A stretch of 30,696 nucleotides of DNA from CAVSUR01 sp052143655. Lineage in GTDB: Bacteria; Actinomycetota; Actinomycetes; Streptosporangiales; Streptosporangiaceae. How positions within the stretch are numbered: position 1 is the first letter of the stretch; each line of letters starts with the position of its first letter. Below are positions 23,720 through 30,696 of this stretch, one piece after another. The position numbers were made by a program, and so were the translations under genes. The DNA is taken from NCBI GenBank assembly GCA_052143655.1, contig JBKQSL010000432.1, positions 1 to 30,696 on the forward strand, written 5' to 3'. The notes beneath the pieces are model-generated. The model was not told the DNA's origin, made no database searches, and was given only the letters and a program-made list of their open reading frames with translations.

Positions 23720-25459
23720 ATGCCAGGAAACGGCTCCGCGCTCACCGCTGCCCTGCCCCGCAACAACGACCAGCTCGGGCCGGAACGCGGCGTCGTGCAG
23801 CTCGGCGCCACCCGGCAGGAACTCGCGCTGGCCCGCGAGATCCGGGCCGGCGAGCTGGTGGCCGGCACGCCGCCCGCGCAGATCGCCGGGCGGATCTGGG
23901 CGCAGTGCGGTCCGGCCTTCGGCACGACCCGTATCCGCGCCTGCCGGCTCGCGCTCGGCATCGCGCTCGCCGACGTGGTCGCGCAGGTCCGCGCCTGGTA
24001 TGCGGCCGAGGGCCGCCGGGCGCCCCGGTTCAGCGAGACGCTGCTGTCGGCGTATGAGAGCGGGCAGAAACGGCCAGGCCCGGAGTACCTGCACTACCTG
24101 TGCGCCGCCTACCGGGCGGAGCCGGCCGACCTGGGTTACGAGGGCCGGTGCCTGTGCGGCCGTGGGCACAGCGCCGCCGGCCCGGCGCCGGACGGCGAGC
24201 CGTCCCGGCGGCCGCGCCCGGCGGGCTTCTCGGCGTTGCGGTCGGCCGTAGTGCCGGAGAGCCAGCCGGCCGACGCGGGGGAGAGCCGGCCGGCCGGAGT
24301 GCCGGAGAGCCAGCCGGCCGGAGTGCCGGAGAGCCAGCCGGCCGGAGTGCCGGAGAGCCAGCCGGCCGACGCGGGGCACGGCCAGCCGGCCGCCAGGGCG
24401 CGGCCTGCTGCGGATGCTGACGACGACGCGCTGCGGGCGATGGCGCTGCGGCTCACGGCTGACGTGGGCACCCCGGTGGACGGCCGGTTCCTCGGCGCCG
24501 TCGACCGCATCCGCCGCCGGCTGGACGACGCGCTGCTCGCCGCGACCGTGTCGGCGACGATGATCGACCGGTGGGAGGAAGCGATCGCGGCGTACGGCCG
24601 CCAGTACCTGACGGCCCCGCCGCTGCCGCTGCTGTGTGACGCGCTGCTGGACCTCGGTGACGTGCGGCGGCGGTGCGAGGACCGGCAGCCGATCGAGTTC
24701 GCCGAGCGGCTGTGCCGGGTGGCGGGTGAGCTGTCCGGGCTGGCCGGGATCATCATGGTTGATCTCGGCGACCAGCGGCTGGCCCGGTCGTTCTTCCGGA
24801 CGGCGCGGGCCGCGGCCGACGAGACCGGCGACCGGCGGCTGCGGGCCTGGGTCGCCGCCCGTGAGGCCCTGGCACCGCTGTACTACGGCGACCCGCGGGA
24901 GGCGGCTGCGCTGGCCTCGGCCGCCGTTGACCTGGCTGGCCGGCACCAGTGCGCGGCTGCGGTCCTGGCCCCGGCGATCGCGGCCCGGGCCTGGGCGCGG
25001 CTGGCGGGCCGGCCGGGCAGGCGGGAGGTCCTCAGCCGGGTCCGCGCGACGTTCGACCGGGCTCGCGAGGCGCTGGCCGACCTGCCCGCCGCCGACCGGG
25101 CCGACACCGCGTTCGGCTATACCGAGTGGCAGCTGCTGTGTGATGAGGGCGATGCGCTGGTGATGCTGGGGGACTGCCAGGCCGCCGAGCGCGCCTTCGA
25201 CCGGGCGTCTCGCCTCTGCGCACCCGCCGAGGTCGCCGGCTCGGCGCTGGTCGCCCTCGGCCAGGCCCGCTGCCTGCTGGGATCGGCCGAGCCGGAGCAG
25301 GCGCTCCAGCTGAGCCAGGGCACCGTGCTCGGCCTGGCCCCCGGTTACCGGGTCCCGCTGATCGTGCACGCCGCCCGCGGTATCGCCGTGGCGGCGGCTG
25401 GCCGCTACCCGGCTCTTCCCGGGCTGGCGGAGTACCGCGAGGCCCTGGCCCGCTGCTGA
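23720..25459 (+). CDS. XRE-type HTH regulator with C-terminal TPR-like helical domain
   Basis: 579 residues from the ATG at 23720, which has GGGGAGG nine bases upstream. After a 65-residue lead, a helix-turn-helix of the XRE kind covers about 68-135 (IRACRLALGIALADV, LLSAYESGQKRPGPEYLHYLCAAY). A small Cys-containing bridge (CLCGRGH) and a Pro/Ser/Glu linker with eight-residue repeats follow. From about 235 to the end the protein is all-helical, with TPR-like pairs such as LGDQRLARSFFRTARAAADETGDRRLRAW and LGDCQAAERAFDRASRLCA. This plan resembles many actinobacterial developmental and antibiotic regulators, but I cannot name an orthologue. It is divergent from mscS across a 283-bp spacer and convergent with the peptidase gene. 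Confidence 0.8.
   Translation: MPGNGSALTAALPRNNDQLGPERGVVQLGATRQELALAREIRAGELVAGTPPAQIAGRIWAQCGPAFGTTRIRACRLALGIALADVVAQVRAWYAAEGRRAPRFSETLLSAYESGQKRPGPEYLHYLCAAYRAEPADLGYEGRCLCGRGHSAAGPAPDGEPSRRPRPAGFSALRSAVVPESQPADAGESRPAGVPESQPAGVPESQPAGVPESQPADAGHGQPAARARPAADADDDALRAMALRLTADVGTPVDGRFLGAVDRIRRRLDDALLAATVSATMIDRWEEAIAAYGRQYLTAPPLPLLCDALLDLGDVRRRCEDRQPIEFAERLCRVAGELSGLAGIIMVDLGDQRLARSFFRTARAAADETGDRRLRAWVAAREALAPLYYGDPREAAALASAAVDLAGRHQCAAAVLAPAIAARAWARLAGRPGRREVLSRVRATFDRAREALADLPAADRADTAFGYTEWQLLCDEGDALVMLGDCQAAERAFDRASRLCAPAEVAGSALVALGQARCLLGSAEPEQALQLSQGTVLGLAPGYRVPLIVHAARGIAVAAAGRYPALPGLAEYREALARC
24251..24394 (+). repeat. 24-bp in-frame repeat array in the HTH regulator
   Basis: Six 24-bp units start at 24251, 24275, 24299, 24323, 24347 and 24371. 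Units 3 and 4 are identical and encode VPESQPAG; the others vary at the ends (VPESQPAD, AGESRPAG, AGHGQPAA). They form the flexible linker between the DNA-binding and helical domains. Copy number is likely to vary. Confidence 0.92.
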
Positions 25460-25463
25460 GAGG

Positions 25464-25488
25464 CGCCCGGCGCAGCGGCAGCCGGGCG
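25464..25488. terminator. Bidirectional hairpin between regulator and peptidase genes
   Basis: CGCCCGGC (25464-25471) is perfectly complementary to GCCGGGCG (25481-25488), with a nine-base loop. It exactly fills the 29-bp gap between two convergent stops (25459 and 25489). There is no U run, as is usual in actinobacteria. Confidence 0.8.
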
Positions 25489-27633
25489 TTACCGGAACAG
25501 GCCGGCGTGCCAGCCGCAGAAGGCGAGGGTCGCCGCGGACAGCGACACAGAACGGCTGACCGCCCGCGCGCCATGGCCGACATCCGACTCACGGCGCAGC
25601 AGGACGGGCCGCTGATCGAACGGGGCCGAGGTCGCGTGCTGCAGGGCCGCGCACATCTTGCGGGCGTGCAGCGGGTCGACCCGGCTGTCGCTGTCGAAGA
25701 CGGTGAACAGCACCGCCGGGTAGGCGGTGCCCTCGCGGACGTGGTGGTAAGGGGAGTAGGACAGCAGCCAGCCGAACTCGGCCGGGTCCGCGACCGTGCC
25801 GTACTCGTCGTTCCAGGTCTCGCCGAGCCCGAATCGCTCGTACCGGATCATGTCCAGCAGCGGCGCCGAGGAGACCGCCGCCGCGAACAGGTCCGGTCGC
25901 TGGGTGATCGCCGCTCCGACGAGCAGGCCGCCGTTGGACCCGCCGGAGATCGCCAGCTGGTCGCGAGTCGTCCAGCCGTCTGCGATGAGCTTCTCGGCAG
26001 CGGCGTGGAAGTCGTCGAACACCCGCTGCTTGGCCGCGCGCATGCCGCCCCGGTGCCACTGCTCGCCTTCTTCGCTGCCGCCGCGCAGCCCGGCGATCGC
26101 GTATACCCCGCCGGAGGCCACCCAGGTCAGGATGGCGGCGGAGTAGGCCGGGGTCAGGCTGATGTTGAACCCGCCGTAGCCGTACAGGATGGTCGGCCGC
26201 GGTGCGGCTGTGCCGCCTTCCGGCTCGCTGCCGGAGGTGATCACCACCATCCTGATCGTCGTGCCGTCCGCGGAGGAGTAGCTGACCTGGCGCGCAGTGA
26301 TCGCCGGGATGTCAGCGCTGCCGGGCGCCCGCTGCCACGTCGTGACCGCGTGCTCGCGGGCGTCGTAGCGCAGCACCAGCGGCGGCGTGCTGTAGTCGGT
26401 GTAGCAGATCCATGCCTCGTGGCCGCCCTCGGGCCGCTCGCTCAGCCCGGCCACGGTGCCCAGGCCGGGCAGCGCGACCGCGGAGATCTGCTCGCCCGTC
26501 GCCAGGTCGTGCACGGTCACCTCGCCGAGCGCGTGCCGGGTCCGGCTGGCCACCAGCACCGGCCGGGTGAGCTGCGCGCCGTCCAGGATCGCGTACCCGG
26601 TCAGCACCGCTTCCGCGTCCTCGCTGAGGAGGTCCCGCCAGTTCTCCGGGCCGGGCCGGGCCGGGTCGGTCACCACGAGCCGGCCGCGCGGCGCGTCCCG
26701 GTCGGTGAACAGGTACAGCCGCCCGTCGTTCCCGACCCGGCCGTACGTCTGCGCGTCCGTCCCCTCCTGCACCACGGTCAGCTGCGGCGCGGCCTGGCTG
26801 CTGGCGGACAGGTCCGCCAGCCACAGGTCGTTGCGCGGCGCGGTGCCGGCCGAGGCGGCGACCATCAGCCAGCGGCCGTCGCGGCTGACGGACACCAGGT
26901 AGTAGTTGGTCTTGTCCAGGCCCGCGCCGAAGATGAGCGCGTCCTCGTCGGCCGGGCTGCCGACCTGGTGCAGGTAGACCCGGCGGTGGTACTGGTCCTC
27001 GCCGTCCGGCACGGCCTGCGGCGGCAGCCGCCGTGCGTAGTAGAACGCCTTGCCGCCCGGCAGCCAGGCGACCGGCGTGTACCGGCACCGGTCGATCGGC
27101 CCGTCCACGTCCGTGCCGCTGGCCACGTCCATGACCCGCAGCACCGACTCCTCCGAGCCGCCCTGCGACAGCTGGTAGGCCAGCAGCCGGCCCTCCTTGT
27201 CGGGCTGCCAGGCATCCAGGGTGGTGGTGCCCGTCGCGTCGATGGCCATCGGGTCGATGAGCGCCCGCTCGCCCTCGCCCGGCGTCCGGGTGTACAGGAC
27301 GGCGTGCTCCTGGCCGCCGGCCCGCCGGGTGTAGAAGCACCGATCGCCCCGCCAGGCCGGCCCGCCGGCCTCGCCCGCGCCGAGCAGATCGCCGATCCGG
27401 GCGGCCAGTGCCTCCCGCCCGGGCAGCTTCGCCAGTTCCCCCGCGTACAGGGCGTCCTGGGCGGCCAGCCACTGCTGGGTCTCGTCGCTGTCGTGGTCCT
27501 CGAGCCAGCGGTACGGATCGGCCACCGGCTGGCCGTGGACCTGCTCGGTGAGGTCCTCGCGGCGGGCGGCCGGATAGCGGGAGGCGGGCTCGCCGGGCGA
27601 GCCGGGGGCAGCGGACGGAGGGGCGTAAGTCAT
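25489..27633 (-). CDS. Prolyl oligopeptidase family serine peptidase (S9A)
   Basis: 714 residues. The N-terminus has the S9A start DPYRWLEDHDSDETQQWLAAQ. The middle (about 80-430) is the seven-bladed propeller that filters substrates, and the C-terminal alpha/beta-hydrolase carries the triad: Ser566 in GGSNGG, Asp649 in DSDSRVDPLHA and His687 in SDVGHGARA. It cleaves short peptides after proline. No signal peptide is seen, so it should be cytoplasmic. Just upstream on the minus strand, TAGAGT (complement of 27640-27645) ends six bases before the ATG, with no ribosome site, suggesting a leaderless transcript. It is convergent with the HTH regulator and divergent from the HNH gene. Confidence 0.96.
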   Translation of the reverse strand: MTYAPPSAAPGSPGEPASRYPAARREDLTEQVHGQPVADPYRWLEDHDSDETQQWLAAQDALYAGELAKLPGREALAARIGDLLGAGEAGGPAWRGDRCFYTRRAGGQEHAVLYTRTPGEGERALIDPMAIDATGTTTLDAWQPDKEGRLLAYQLSQGGSEESVLRVMDVASGTDVDGPIDRCRYTPVAWLPGGKAFYYARRLPPQAVPDGEDQYHRRVYLHQVGSPADEDALIFGAGLDKTNYYLVSVSRDGRWLMVAASAGTAPRNDLWLADLSASSQAAPQLTVVQEGTDAQTYGRVGNDGRLYLFTDRDAPRGRLVVTDPARPGPENWRDLLSEDAEAVLTGYAILDGAQLTRPVLVASRTRHALGEVTVHDLATGEQISAVALPGLGTVAGLSERPEGGHEAWICYTDYSTPPLVLRYDAREHAVTTWQRAPGSADIPAITARQVSYSSADGTTIRMVVITSGSEPEGGTAAPRPTILYGYGGFNISLTPAYSAAILTWVASGGVYAIAGLRGGSEEGEQWHRGGMRAAKQRVFDDFHAAAEKLIADGWTTRDQLAISGGSNGGLLVGAAITQRPDLFAAAVSSAPLLDMIRYERFGLGETWNDEYGTVADPAEFGWLLSYSPYHHVREGTAYPAVLFTVFDSDSRVDPLHARKMCAALQHATSAPFDQRPVLLRRESDVGHGARAVSRSVSLSAATLAFCGWHAGLFR

Positions 27634-27639
27634 GGCATG

Positions 27640-27645
27640 ACTCTA
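27640..27645 (-). promoter_or_regulatory. Candidate -10 element of a leaderless peptidase transcript
   Basis: On the minus strand TAGAGT is followed by six bases and then the ATG at 27633. An overlapping out-of-frame ATG lies in between. The TAnnnT form and distance match leaderless actinobacterial promoters; no firm -35 was identified. Confidence 0.45.
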
Positions 27646-27801
27646 AAGTGCCGGACGCGCCTGGTAACCGGCCGGCTGCCGTCAGGCCGGCGCCGCGCAA
27701 TCGCACAGTTACCCTATTGCTGTTGGCGGACGGGCCGCCAGGCAGTCACACTGGTCACGGATGCCCGGTGGCACAACCGGCGCATCCGGCGGGAGGTGCG
27801 A

Positions 27802-28314
27802 GTGCGTCGGGTGCTGCTGCTCAACATTACGTATGAGCCGCTGACCACGATTGGACTGCACCGGGCCGTCTGTCTGGTGCTCGGCGAGAAGGCCGACGTG
27901 GTGCACCACGACTCCGGCGGCGCTGTCTTGCACTCGACCTCGCGGTCGGTGGCTGCGCCCTCGGTGATCCGGCTGCGCCGGTACGTGCGCGTGCCGCACC
28001 GCAGCCGGGTGCCGCTGACCCGGGCCGCCCTGATGCGCCGCGACAACTACCTCTGCGCCTACTGCGGCACCCGGGCCGACACCATCGACCACGTGATCCC
28101 GCGCAGCCGGGGCGGGCCGCACGCCTGGGAGAACTGCGTCGCCTCCTGCAACAAGTGCAATCACCGCAAGGCCGACCGGCTCATCGAGGAACTCGGCTGG
28201 GTGCTGCGCAGCATCCCGGCCGCGCCGCGCGGCGCGCACTGGCGGCTGATCGGCGCCGTCAACGACGGCGACCCGCAGTGGGCCACCTACCTCGCGGAGA
28301 CCAGCGCCGCCTGA
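27802..28314 (+). CDS. HNH endonuclease-family protein
   Basis: 170 residues from a GTG with GGGAGG five bases upstream; the much longer open frame behind it is a shadow of the peptidase. The N-terminal half (LLLNITYEPLTTIGLHRAVCLVLGEKADVV) is the region always found before the nuclease in this actinobacterial/cyanobacterial HNH subfamily. The HNH part has a zinc site CAYC (85-88) and CNKC (116-119), the DH pair at 96-97 and Asn111. The family nicks or cuts DNA; the role of this very widespread stand-alone form is not known. It overlaps the convergent MFS gene by 28 bp. No phage genes are near, so it does not look like a phage packaging nuclease. Confidence 0.92.
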   Translation: MRRVLLLNITYEPLTTIGLHRAVCLVLGEKADVVHHDSGGAVLHSTSRSVAAPSVIRLRRYVRVPHRSRVPLTRAALMRRDNYLCAYCGTRADTIDHVIPRSRGGPHAWENCVASCNKCNHRKADRLIEELGWVLRSIPAAPRGAHWRLIGAVNDGDPQWATYLAETSAA

Positions 28315-29633
28315 TCGCCCGGCTGCGCCGCGCCGAGAGACCGCAGCTCGTGCTGGCTCAGCGCGACCGTCATCGTAACCGCCAGGGCGGCTCCGGCGAC
28401 CGGGAAGAACGGCGCCGGGCCGAGGCTGCGGACGAGCCCGCCGCAGATCGCCACCGACACCGGGAAGCTGCCCAGGGCGGCGAGCATCACCAGGCTCATC
28501 ACCCGGCCCAGCAGCCGGGCAGGCGCCCACTGCTGCAGCAGCGTGATGAACACGGTGTTGCCGAAGCCGTTCCCGGCTCCGAACACGGCGATCGCCGCGG
28601 CCGCTCCCGGCAGCCCGCCCAGGAACGGCACCAGCGCGACCGCCACGGCGCAGGCCAGGAAGGCGGCGACCGCCACCACGGCGGGACGGCGCAGCGCCTG
28701 CGCCCGGGCAGCGGCGAGGGTCCCGGCCACCGACCCGGCCGCCAGGCAGGCGATCAGCGCGCCGTAGCCGACCGCGCCGAAGGTGGCGTGCGCGAGCGCG
28801 GGCAGCGCCACCTCGAACGTGCCGCCGAACGCGAAGTTGGTCATCACGCAGACCGCGAGGATGACCTGCAGCAGCCGGGCGCGACGCAGCAGGGCCAGCA
28901 CGCCGGAGCCCTGATCCGGCCCGGTCCCGGCATCGGCCGGCGCAGTGTCGGCTGCCGGCGCGGTATCGGCCGCGGGCCCGGCGGCGGCTGGGCTGGCGGC
29001 CGCCGGGCTGGCATCGGCCGGCGCCGGGCGCGCCCGGCCCATCAGCGTCAGCGCGGCCGCCGAGATCGCGAACGAGGCGGCGTCAGCGGCGAAGGCCGGC
29101 GGTGAGCCCGCCGTGGCAACCAGGACCCCGCCCAGCAGCGGGCCGATGAGCGAGCCGATCTGCAAGGCAGCCATGTTGAGCGCGTTTCCGGCCTGCAGGC
29201 GGCCAGGCTCGAGCAGGGTCGGCATGATGGCCATCGACGCGGGCAGGAACAGACCCTCGCCAGCCCCGAGCAGCGCCGCGATCGGCCCGAGCACGGCCAG
29301 CGACGCCTGCTGCCGGACGGCGAGCACGGCGAGCGCCGCTACCAGCGCGCAGCGCACGGCGTCGGCGGTCAGCATGATCACGCGCGGCCCGAGCCGGTCG
29401 GCGAGCACCCCGCCCAGCGGTATCGCCACGGTCCGCGGCACGCCGTAGCAGGCCAGCACGGCGCCGAGCAGCACACTCCCGCCGTGCGCCGACAGGACCA
29501 GCCAGGGCAGCGCGACCGCATAGCAGTAGTCCCCGATCGTGGACGTGAACTGTCCCGCGGTCAGCAGCCGGAACGGCCGGCTGGCCAGCGGGCCGGCGCG
29601 GAGGCTCGCCCGGGCCCGGGCAACCGCGGTCAC
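28287..29633 (-). CDS. MFS transporter, multidrug-efflux type
   Basis: About 448 residues from a GTG at 29633, 11 bp after the ArsR-type gene stop, with AAGGG upstream. It has twelve hydrophobic segments in two halves. The first half starts FRLLTAGQFTSTIGDYCYAVALPWLVL and has the loop motif GGVLADRLGPRVIM (the MFS motif-A position). A Pro/Ala-rich central loop of about 45 residues (ADASPAAASPAAAG) separates the halves. The overall pattern is that of the MFS_3/enterobactin-exporter-like group common in actinobacteria. It is the downstream partner of the regulator at 29645-30382 and should be induced when the regulator binds its ligand; the substrate is unknown. Confidence 0.9.
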   Translation of the reverse strand: MTAVARARASLRAGPLASRPFRLLTAGQFTSTIGDYCYAVALPWLVLSAHGGSVLLGAVLACYGVPRTVAIPLGGVLADRLGPRVIMLTADAVRCALVAALAVLAVRQQASLAVLGPIAALLGAGEGLFLPASMAIMPTLLEPGRLQAGNALNMAALQIGSLIGPLLGGVLVATAGSPPAFAADAASFAISAAALTLMGRARPAPADASPAAASPAAAGPAADTAPAADTAPADAGTGPDQGSGVLALLRRARLLQVILAVCVMTNFAFGGTFEVALPALAHATFGAVGYGALIACLAAGSVAGTLAAARAQALRRPAVVAVAAFLACAVAVALVPFLGGLPGAAAAIAVFGAGNGFGNTVFITLLQQWAPARLLGRVMSLVMLAALGSFPVSVAICGGLVRSLGPAPFFPVAGAALAVTMTVALSQHELRSLGAAQPGDQAALVSAR

Positions 29634-29644
29634 CGCCGCGCCCT

Positions 29645-30382
29645 TCAGCCGGCCGTAGTGCCGGGCCCGGGCCCCGACCGGGCCGCGGGGGAGCTGCTGG
29701 CCGGCGTCCCGGCCCGCCCGGCCGGTGCCGGGCCAGGGGGCGCACTGGCCGCGGCCGGGTCGAACCACGGCACCAGGTCGGCGAGCACGTGCACCCGCTG
29801 CGCGCCCGGTGGCCGGTCCTGCGGCCGCAGCCGCAGGTAGCCGGCGAACAGTTCCCGCAGCCGGGCCTGGATCTCGGCCAGCTCGGCCGCGGTCACATGC
29901 AGCACGCCCTGGTACTGGCCGGCCGCCGCTGTCCACTCCGCCGGGTACTGCTCCTGCCGCTCGGCGTACTCGGCGCGGATCTCCTCCACCCGGGCCAGCA
30001 CGGCCTCGATGACCAGCTGGCCCGCCGTCCGCAGCGCAGCCGGCTGACCCGGGTCGTCGTCAAAGGTCACCGAGGTGATCCGGGCCCGCCAGGGCCGGTG
30101 CCGGCCATCCGCGGCGCTAGCCGGCTCCTCCTGCACGAAGCCGTGCCGGGCCAGGGCGCGCAGGTGATAGCTGCAGGCGGAAGGCGACAGCCCGGCCACC
30201 TCAGCGCATTGGGTGGCCGTCGCCGGGCCGTCCAGCACCAGGAACTGCAAGATCGCGATCCGGGCCGGGTGCGCGAGGGCGCGCAGCATCCGCGGATCGC
30301 TGATCGTCAGCGGGTTCTCTGGCGTGCCCGGGACCGCGGCTTCCGGCTCGCGCGCGGGCTGCTCGGCTTCCGGGGCGGACAT
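29645..30382 (-). CDS. ArsR-type winged-helix repressor
   Basis: 245 residues. After a 25-residue acidic lead, the winged helix covers about 28-110: DPRMLRALAHPARIAILQFL, the recognition helix SPSACSYHLRALARHGFV, and the wing with RHRPWRARI. The rest is helical (RVEEIRAEYAERQEQYPAEW and LAEIQARLRELFAGYL) and resembles the ligand or dimer domain of larger ArsR/HTH_20 regulators rather than metal-sensing ArsR; no Cys metal site is seen. The last 40 residues are Pro/Ala/Gly-rich. The start codon is the first base after a consensus-spaced promoter, so the mRNA is probably leaderless. It precedes an MFS gene by 11 bp, the usual repressor-efflux operon. Confidence 0.92.
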   Translation of the reverse strand: MSAPEAEQPAREPEAAVPGTPENPLTISDPRMLRALAHPARIAILQFLVLDGPATATQCAEVAGLSPSACSYHLRALARHGFVQEEPASAADGRHRPWRARITSVTFDDDPGQPAALRTAGQLVIEAVLARVEEIRAEYAERQEQYPAEWTAAAGQYQGVLHVTAAELAEIQARLRELFAGYLRLRPQDRPPGAQRVHVLADLVPWFDPAAASAPPGPAPAGRAGTPASSSPAARSGPGPGTTAG

Positions 30383-30419
30383 GTTGCGAAACTATAGTTT
30401 CGAAAGAGATCCTTCACAA
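30383..30419 (-). promoter_or_regulatory. Leaderless promoter of the ArsR-MFS operon overlapped by a perfect 16-bp palindrome
   Basis: On the minus strand the order is TTGTGA (complement of 30414-30419), 17 bases, TATAGT (complement of 30391-30396), 8 bases, ATG (30382). This is an almost ideal housekeeping promoter whose transcript would begin at or next to the start codon. The palindrome CGAAACTATAGTTTCG (30387-30402) is perfect and covers the -10 completely, so a dimer bound there would block RNA polymerase. It is the obvious operator for the repressor encoded immediately downstream. Confidence 0.82.
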
Positions 30420-30553
30420 GCTCCGGGCATCGTCTCGCCGGCGGCCTCCCACAACCGGAAGGAATGCGACGGGAAAGACTAGGGAGCCCCCCTGATGCGG
30501 CGCGCGAGCCAGCAGCTCTACGATCCAGCACAACCGGCAAAGAGGGGGTCAAG

Positions 30554-30696
30554 ATGTCAGGTCTTGTTCGCAGGAGCCTCGATTCACCTGAGGAGACCCG
30601 GCCGTTCGAGGGCGGCACGGGCCAGCTCGAGCTGGTGAACATGGAAGGAGGCGCCGTCGGCCGGGCAACCTTCCTGCCAGGCTGGAGGTGGTCGGA
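30554..30696 (+). CDS. Cupin-domain protein, cut by the window end
   Basis: The first 47 residues or so of a gene starting at the ATG at 30554, with a purine-rich GAGGGGG site seven bases upstream. The start MSGLVRRSLDSPEETRPFEGG, then QLELVNMEGGAVGRATFLPGWRWS, matches small actinobacterial cupin proteins (about 110-130 residues) of unknown function. The metal-binding motifs lie beyond the window. It is divergent from the ArsR-MFS operon across about 170 bp and may be controlled from the same palindrome. Confidence 0.75.
   Translation, partial: MSGLVRRSLDSPEETRPFEGGTGQLELVNMEGGAVGRATFLPGWRWS

Noticed and set aside
23651..25369. A 572-codon minus-strand open frame over the HTH regulator
   Set aside because: Composition-driven antisense frame; its apparent repeats are the complement of the 24-bp array in the real gene.
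25507..28314. A 935-codon plus-strand open frame ending with the HNH domain
   Set aside because: All but the last 170 codons are antisense to the prolyl oligopeptidase. A GTG at 27802 with a strong ribosome site gives the normal length for the HNH family.
27802..28314. HNH protein as part of a phage or restriction island
   Set aside because: No methyltransferase, terminase, portal or integrase lies nearby, and the N-terminal region matches the ubiquitous stand-alone chromosomal subfamily.

Overview
The window is a very GC-rich chromosomal segment with GTG starts, tightly spaced genes and actinobacterial families: mycothiol-transferase-type DinB proteins, a group II truncated haemoglobin with Trp-G8, a Streptomyces-type second SSB, a paired dynamin-like GTPase module and leaderless promoters. 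It suggests a filamentous member of the Actinomycetota; I cannot name the order or genus from sequence alone. No tRNA, rRNA or CRISPR array was recognised.

Layout. 1-1812: a broken fragment resembling the C-terminus of YidC/Oxa1, then serine hydroxymethyltransferase. 1813-5157: a long non-coding stretch with a structured element, then a secreted protein joining a DUF1906 glycosidase-like barrel to a seven-repeat PLL-type lectin propeller. 5195-8058: a surface-glycan group, with a close homologue of plant/cyanobacterial UDP-sulfoquinovose synthase (SQD1), a GtrA-family flippase-like protein and a polyprenol-phosphate-type GT2; the last two overlap tail to tail. 8558-9446: a CobH-like precorrin-8X methylmutase with the catalytic His replaced by Tyr, followed by a CobT C-terminal remnant. 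9734-14962: two translationally coupled dynamin-like GTPases and a cytoplasmic HtrA-type protease, a probable operon.

14963-18640 is an accessory island with visibly less GC-rich coding sequence. It holds DinB (frameshifted), an SRPBCC protein, a VOC protein and a second DinB. An exact 126-bp direct repeat derived from an IS1182-type transposase lies on each side; the right copy is part of a longer, frameshifted transposase remnant. 18640-23436 returns to core genes: ssb (SsbB type, DnaA boxes upstream), ettA, a PPOX/split-barrel protein, and on the other strand glbO and mscS. 23720-30696: an HTH regulator with an internal 24-bp repeat, a prolyl oligopeptidase, an HNH protein, an ArsR-MFS operon whose leaderless promoter is covered by a perfect 16-bp palindrome, and the start of a cupin gene cut by the window end.

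The observations I consider strongest are the SQD1-GtrA-GT2 group in an actinobacterium, the GTPase pair with a shared non-canonical G3 motif, the His-to-Tyr CobH homologue beside a dead cobT, the stress-type cassette between identical transposase fragments, and the operator/promoter architecture of the ArsR-MFS operon.
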